From an uncultured Dialister sp. (lineage in GTDB: Bacteria; Bacillota; Negativicutes; Veillonellales; Dialisteraceae), in assembly GCA_900314595.1 (NCBI GenBank), contig OMVW01000066.1, positions 1 to 6,265 on the forward strand: 6,265 nucleotides of DNA, read 5' to 3'. The position numbers and the translations under genes are program-made. Within the stretch, counting starts at the first letter, position 1. Every line of letters starts with the position of its first letter. Positions 4,558 through 6,265 of this stretch are shown here, piece after piece. The notes beneath the pieces were generated by a model. The model did not search any database. It saw nothing but the letters and a program-made list of their open reading frames with translations, and had not been told where the DNA came from.

Positions 4558-5484
4558 TTTCTTCTCTTCCACCGCTTCTTTCCTTACTTTTTCCGGAATG
4601 GTGAAATCCGTATCTTTGGGAAGGGCATCGAAGGCGATGGCCATATCCAGTTCGCTCTGGCTCAGAAGGCCTTTCATGAGGAGCTTCGTCCCCTCATCTC
4701 CCTTCATGGTATCCAGGAAAGCGTTTCCCGCATTGCGGATGGTATCGGTCAGGGGAAGGGCCATCTTTGTGATGCGGTTTGATTTTTTATCGATAGACAC
4801 AGTGGCCGTGATGGACCCCTGCTTTGCCAGGGCGGAAAGGACGGCTGCCACCGTCTCTTTCTGTTCAGGAGACAGGGCGTCCCATTTCTTTTCATCCCCT
4901 GCCTTATAGACGCCGGATACGTCAAATTCTACGGCATAGTCATTCTTGTAATCTTTCCTGACTGATTTGATGTTCTTCATGATATTGTCCAATGCAGCCG
5001 ATCCTGCATCACCGGCACGCTGGTAGATGGACACGGGAATGGTCTTTTGGATCCACTGTTCCTTGCCGTTCCTGTTATCTTCGATGTAGACAATGAGGTC
5101 TTTCCCGTCTTTGCTCTTTTCCGCATAGGCATAACTTTCAGCGGACCGGTTGCCATCCACGGTAACGGTCATGACGCTCTTTGCCTGCATGGGATTTTTC
5201 CTGGAATAGATTATATTATGAATCAGGGCATTTCCAACCAGCGGGAATTTCCCATTGACATCGATGGTCTGCATTCCGCTTTCATCGGCGGCCATATTTC
5301 CGATGGCCGATGCCAGCTCGAGGGCCGGGGCAGAAAGGACGTCTGCCGGGGACGGCGCTTTTTCTTCTGCTTTTTCCTGAACCGGCTTCGCATCAGGCGC
5401 CGGGGCGGGCTCCGCTGCCAAAACCATACCGGTCATGCCCAGTGCAAGGGCGGTGAGGCAGATTGTTTTCTTTAACATATTCAT
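4555..5484 (-). CDS. Sec-exported protein of unknown function
   Basis: The protein has 309 residues. It begins with a clear signal peptide: basic MNMLKK, a hydrophobic core to about residue 22, and cleavage likely at VLA-A (23/24). There is no lipobox cysteine, so it is not a lipoprotein by sequence. A flexible Pro/Ala/Lys/Glu linker (25-48) leads to a mature domain rich in alternating beta-strand patterns, such as MTVTVDGNRSAESYAYAEK (105-123) and ITATVSIDKKSNRITKMAL (225-243). The end, DFTIPEKVRKEA, with the preceding IDKKSNRI pattern weakly resembles DUF6612-type surface proteins, but I do not claim membership. The start has AGGAGG 5 bases upstream. It is divergent from a WYL-domain gene and is followed by tandem terminators. 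A cell-envelope or periplasmic location is likely; the function is unknown. Confidence 0.85.
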   Translation of the reverse strand: MNMLKKTICLTALALGMTGMVLAAEPAPAPDAKPVQEKAEEKAPSPADVLSAPALELASAIGNMAADESGMQTIDVNGKFPLVGNALIHNIIYSRKNPMQAKSVMTVTVDGNRSAESYAYAEKSKDGKDLIVYIEDNRNGKEQWIQKTIPVSIYQRAGDAGSAALDNIMKNIKSVRKDYKNDYAVEFDVSGVYKAGDEKKWDALSPEQKETVAAVLSALAKQGSITATVSIDKKSNRITKMALPLTDTIRNAGNAFLDTMKGDEGTKLLMKGLLSQSELDMAIAFDALPKDTDFTIPEKVRKEAVEEKK

Positions 5485-5498
5485 AGGTACCTCCTGTT

Positions 5499-5523
5499 AT
5501 AGAAATTTTACCATAAAATCTAT
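5499..5523 (-). promoter_or_regulatory. Promoter of the exported-protein gene with overlapping inverted repeat
   Basis: On the minus strand TAAAAT (5510-5505), preceded by TGG, forms an extended -10 like that of putP. An inverted repeat overlaps it: ATAGAAATTTTA (5499-5510) and TAAAATCTAT (5514-5523), matching over 10 bp with a 2-base bulge around CCA. A protein bound here would cover the -10. Transcription would start near 5498, giving a very short leader that just includes the ribosome binding site. Confidence 0.6.
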
Positions 5524-5538
5524 TTCAAAAGTATATAG

Positions 5539-5544
5539 TATAAT
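5539..5544 (+). promoter_or_regulatory. Candidate -10 of the WYL-protein gene
   Basis: A perfect TATAAT lies 19 bases upstream of the ATG at 5563, but no -35 is recognisable at 16-18 bases. The implied transcript would start almost at the ribosome binding site (AAAGGAGG, 5551-5558), so the real promoter could use an upstream alternative. Confidence 0.4.
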
Positions 5545-5562
5545 AAAGAAAAAGGAGGCCCC

Positions 5563-6265
5563 ATGGCATACAGCGAACTTATCAAAAATTTCGACAATAT
5601 CCGCGAATACCTGCGGGATTTTTTCGTCTACGGCTTTCATACGAGAGATGAATTTTCCGCCAAAAGCGCAAGAAGCTATGACAATGAAAGGCGGCGCATC
5701 GAAAATTACCTGGATGGCTGGGTTTCCTTCCGCCAGACCCCATCAGGGAAAACCCTTTTCATTTCTCCCGAGGGCAGCCGGGTCACTCACAATCCCCTGT
5801 ACCGTGCTTTCAAGGCGAAAAGTTTCACTGCCAGGGATATCACCCTCCATTTCATGGTGCTCGATTTCCTCTCTGACGGCCGTCCACGGACCCTGCAGGA
5901 AATAGAAAATGCGCTCTATGACCATTACCTTGCCCACAGGGATGGACTTTTTTTCGATGAATCCACCCTACGGAAGAAGCTGAAAGAATACGCAGGGCTT
6001 GGTCTCCTGACGATGGAAAAAGAAGGCCGCAAGGTGACTTGCCGTATTTCTACAGATGGAATCAGGCTGGAAGATTACCGGGACCTTCTCCGTTTTTCTT
6101 CCGAGGAAAACCTTCTGGGCATCATCGGAAGCTATATGGAAGACCGTCTCAGCGAGGAGGAAAGTCTCCTTCTTTTCCGCAATCATTCCTTCATGAATAT
6201 GCTGGACAGCGAGACGGCAGCAGTCATTCTGAAGGCCATCCGGGAAAAAAGATGGCTGAAAATCC
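5563..6265 (+). CDS. WYL-domain protein, N-terminal part (runs off the right edge)
   Basis: The frame is open for 234 codons to the edge of the window without a stop. The ATG has AAAGGAGG 4 bases upstream. I recognise the protein as a member of a Bacillota WYL-domain family from its conserved start (MAYSELIKNFDNIREYLRDFF), the FSAKSARSYDNERRRIENYL segment (31-50) and HNPLYRAFKAKSFTARDITLHF (76-97). Residues about 88-165 look like a winged-helix region: DGRPRTLQEI, then DESTLRKKLKEYAGLGLL, the classic recognition-helix/wing pattern. The WYL domain itself would begin near or beyond the edge and is not seen. WYL proteins usually act as ligand-sensing transcription regulators. It is divergent from the exported-protein gene, which is a possible target (inference). 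Confidence 0.8.
   Translation, partial: MAYSELIKNFDNIREYLRDFFVYGFHTRDEFSAKSARSYDNERRRIENYLDGWVSFRQTPSGKTLFISPEGSRVTHNPLYRAFKAKSFTARDITLHFMVLDFLSDGRPRTLQEIENALYDHYLAHRDGLFFDESTLRKKLKEYAGLGLLTMEKEGRKVTCRISTDGIRLEDYRDLLRFSSEENLLGIIGSYMEDRLSEEESLLLFRNHSFMNMLDSETAAVILKAIREKRWLKI

Noticed and set aside
5047..5905. Plus-strand ORFs opposite the exported protein and overlapping the WYL gene
   Set aside because: They lack ribosome binding sites and conflict with two better-supported genes, each with its own start signals.

Overview
The window is bacterial chromosomal DNA. Every gene start has a strong Shine-Dalgarno sequence (GGAGG type), hairpin/T-tract terminators are present, and GC content is moderate. 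The gene set (Na+/proline symporter, membrane-anchored metallophosphoesterase, small Sec-exported protein, WYL-domain protein, HicAB) and the style of the intergenic repeats suggest Bacillota. The diderm class Negativicutes (Dialister/Megasphaera-like) is my best guess, but that is inference and no marker gene here settles it.

Layout, left to right: (1) 1-67, probable 3' end of an unidentified plus-strand gene. (2) 68-308, non-coding, holding two period-7 repeat tracts and two hairpins. (3) 309-1888, minus strand: terminator, putP and its promoter. (4) 1946-2342, an AT-rich spacer with a striking array: four 20-bp units at an exact 33-bp pitch, possibly an orphan IS21-family end. (5) 2343-2976, plus strand: a hicA-hicB toxin-antitoxin operon with promoter, candidate operator and a bidirectional terminator. 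(6) 3030-4136, minus strand: a YkuE/YaeI-type metallophosphoesterase with a long (about 150 nt) leader that contains paired GC hairpins and a heptamer tract. (7) 4343-4557, non-coding: tandem and mutually exclusive hairpins plus two more heptamer tracts. (8) 4555-5484, minus strand: an exported protein of unknown function. (9) 5563 to the right edge, plus strand: N-terminal part of a WYL-domain protein, divergent from the exported protein.

The genes are mostly single-gene transcription units and do not form one pathway. hicA and hicB are the only clear functional pair. The divergent WYL protein and exported protein share a 78-bp promoter region with an inverted repeat and could be a regulator/target pair, but this is untested. 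I found no convincing undescribed multi-gene system. The most unusual material is non-coding: the 33-bp-pitch array before hicA, the family of five period-7 repeat tracts placed next to GC-rich hairpins, and the overlapping alternative hairpins behind the exported-protein gene.
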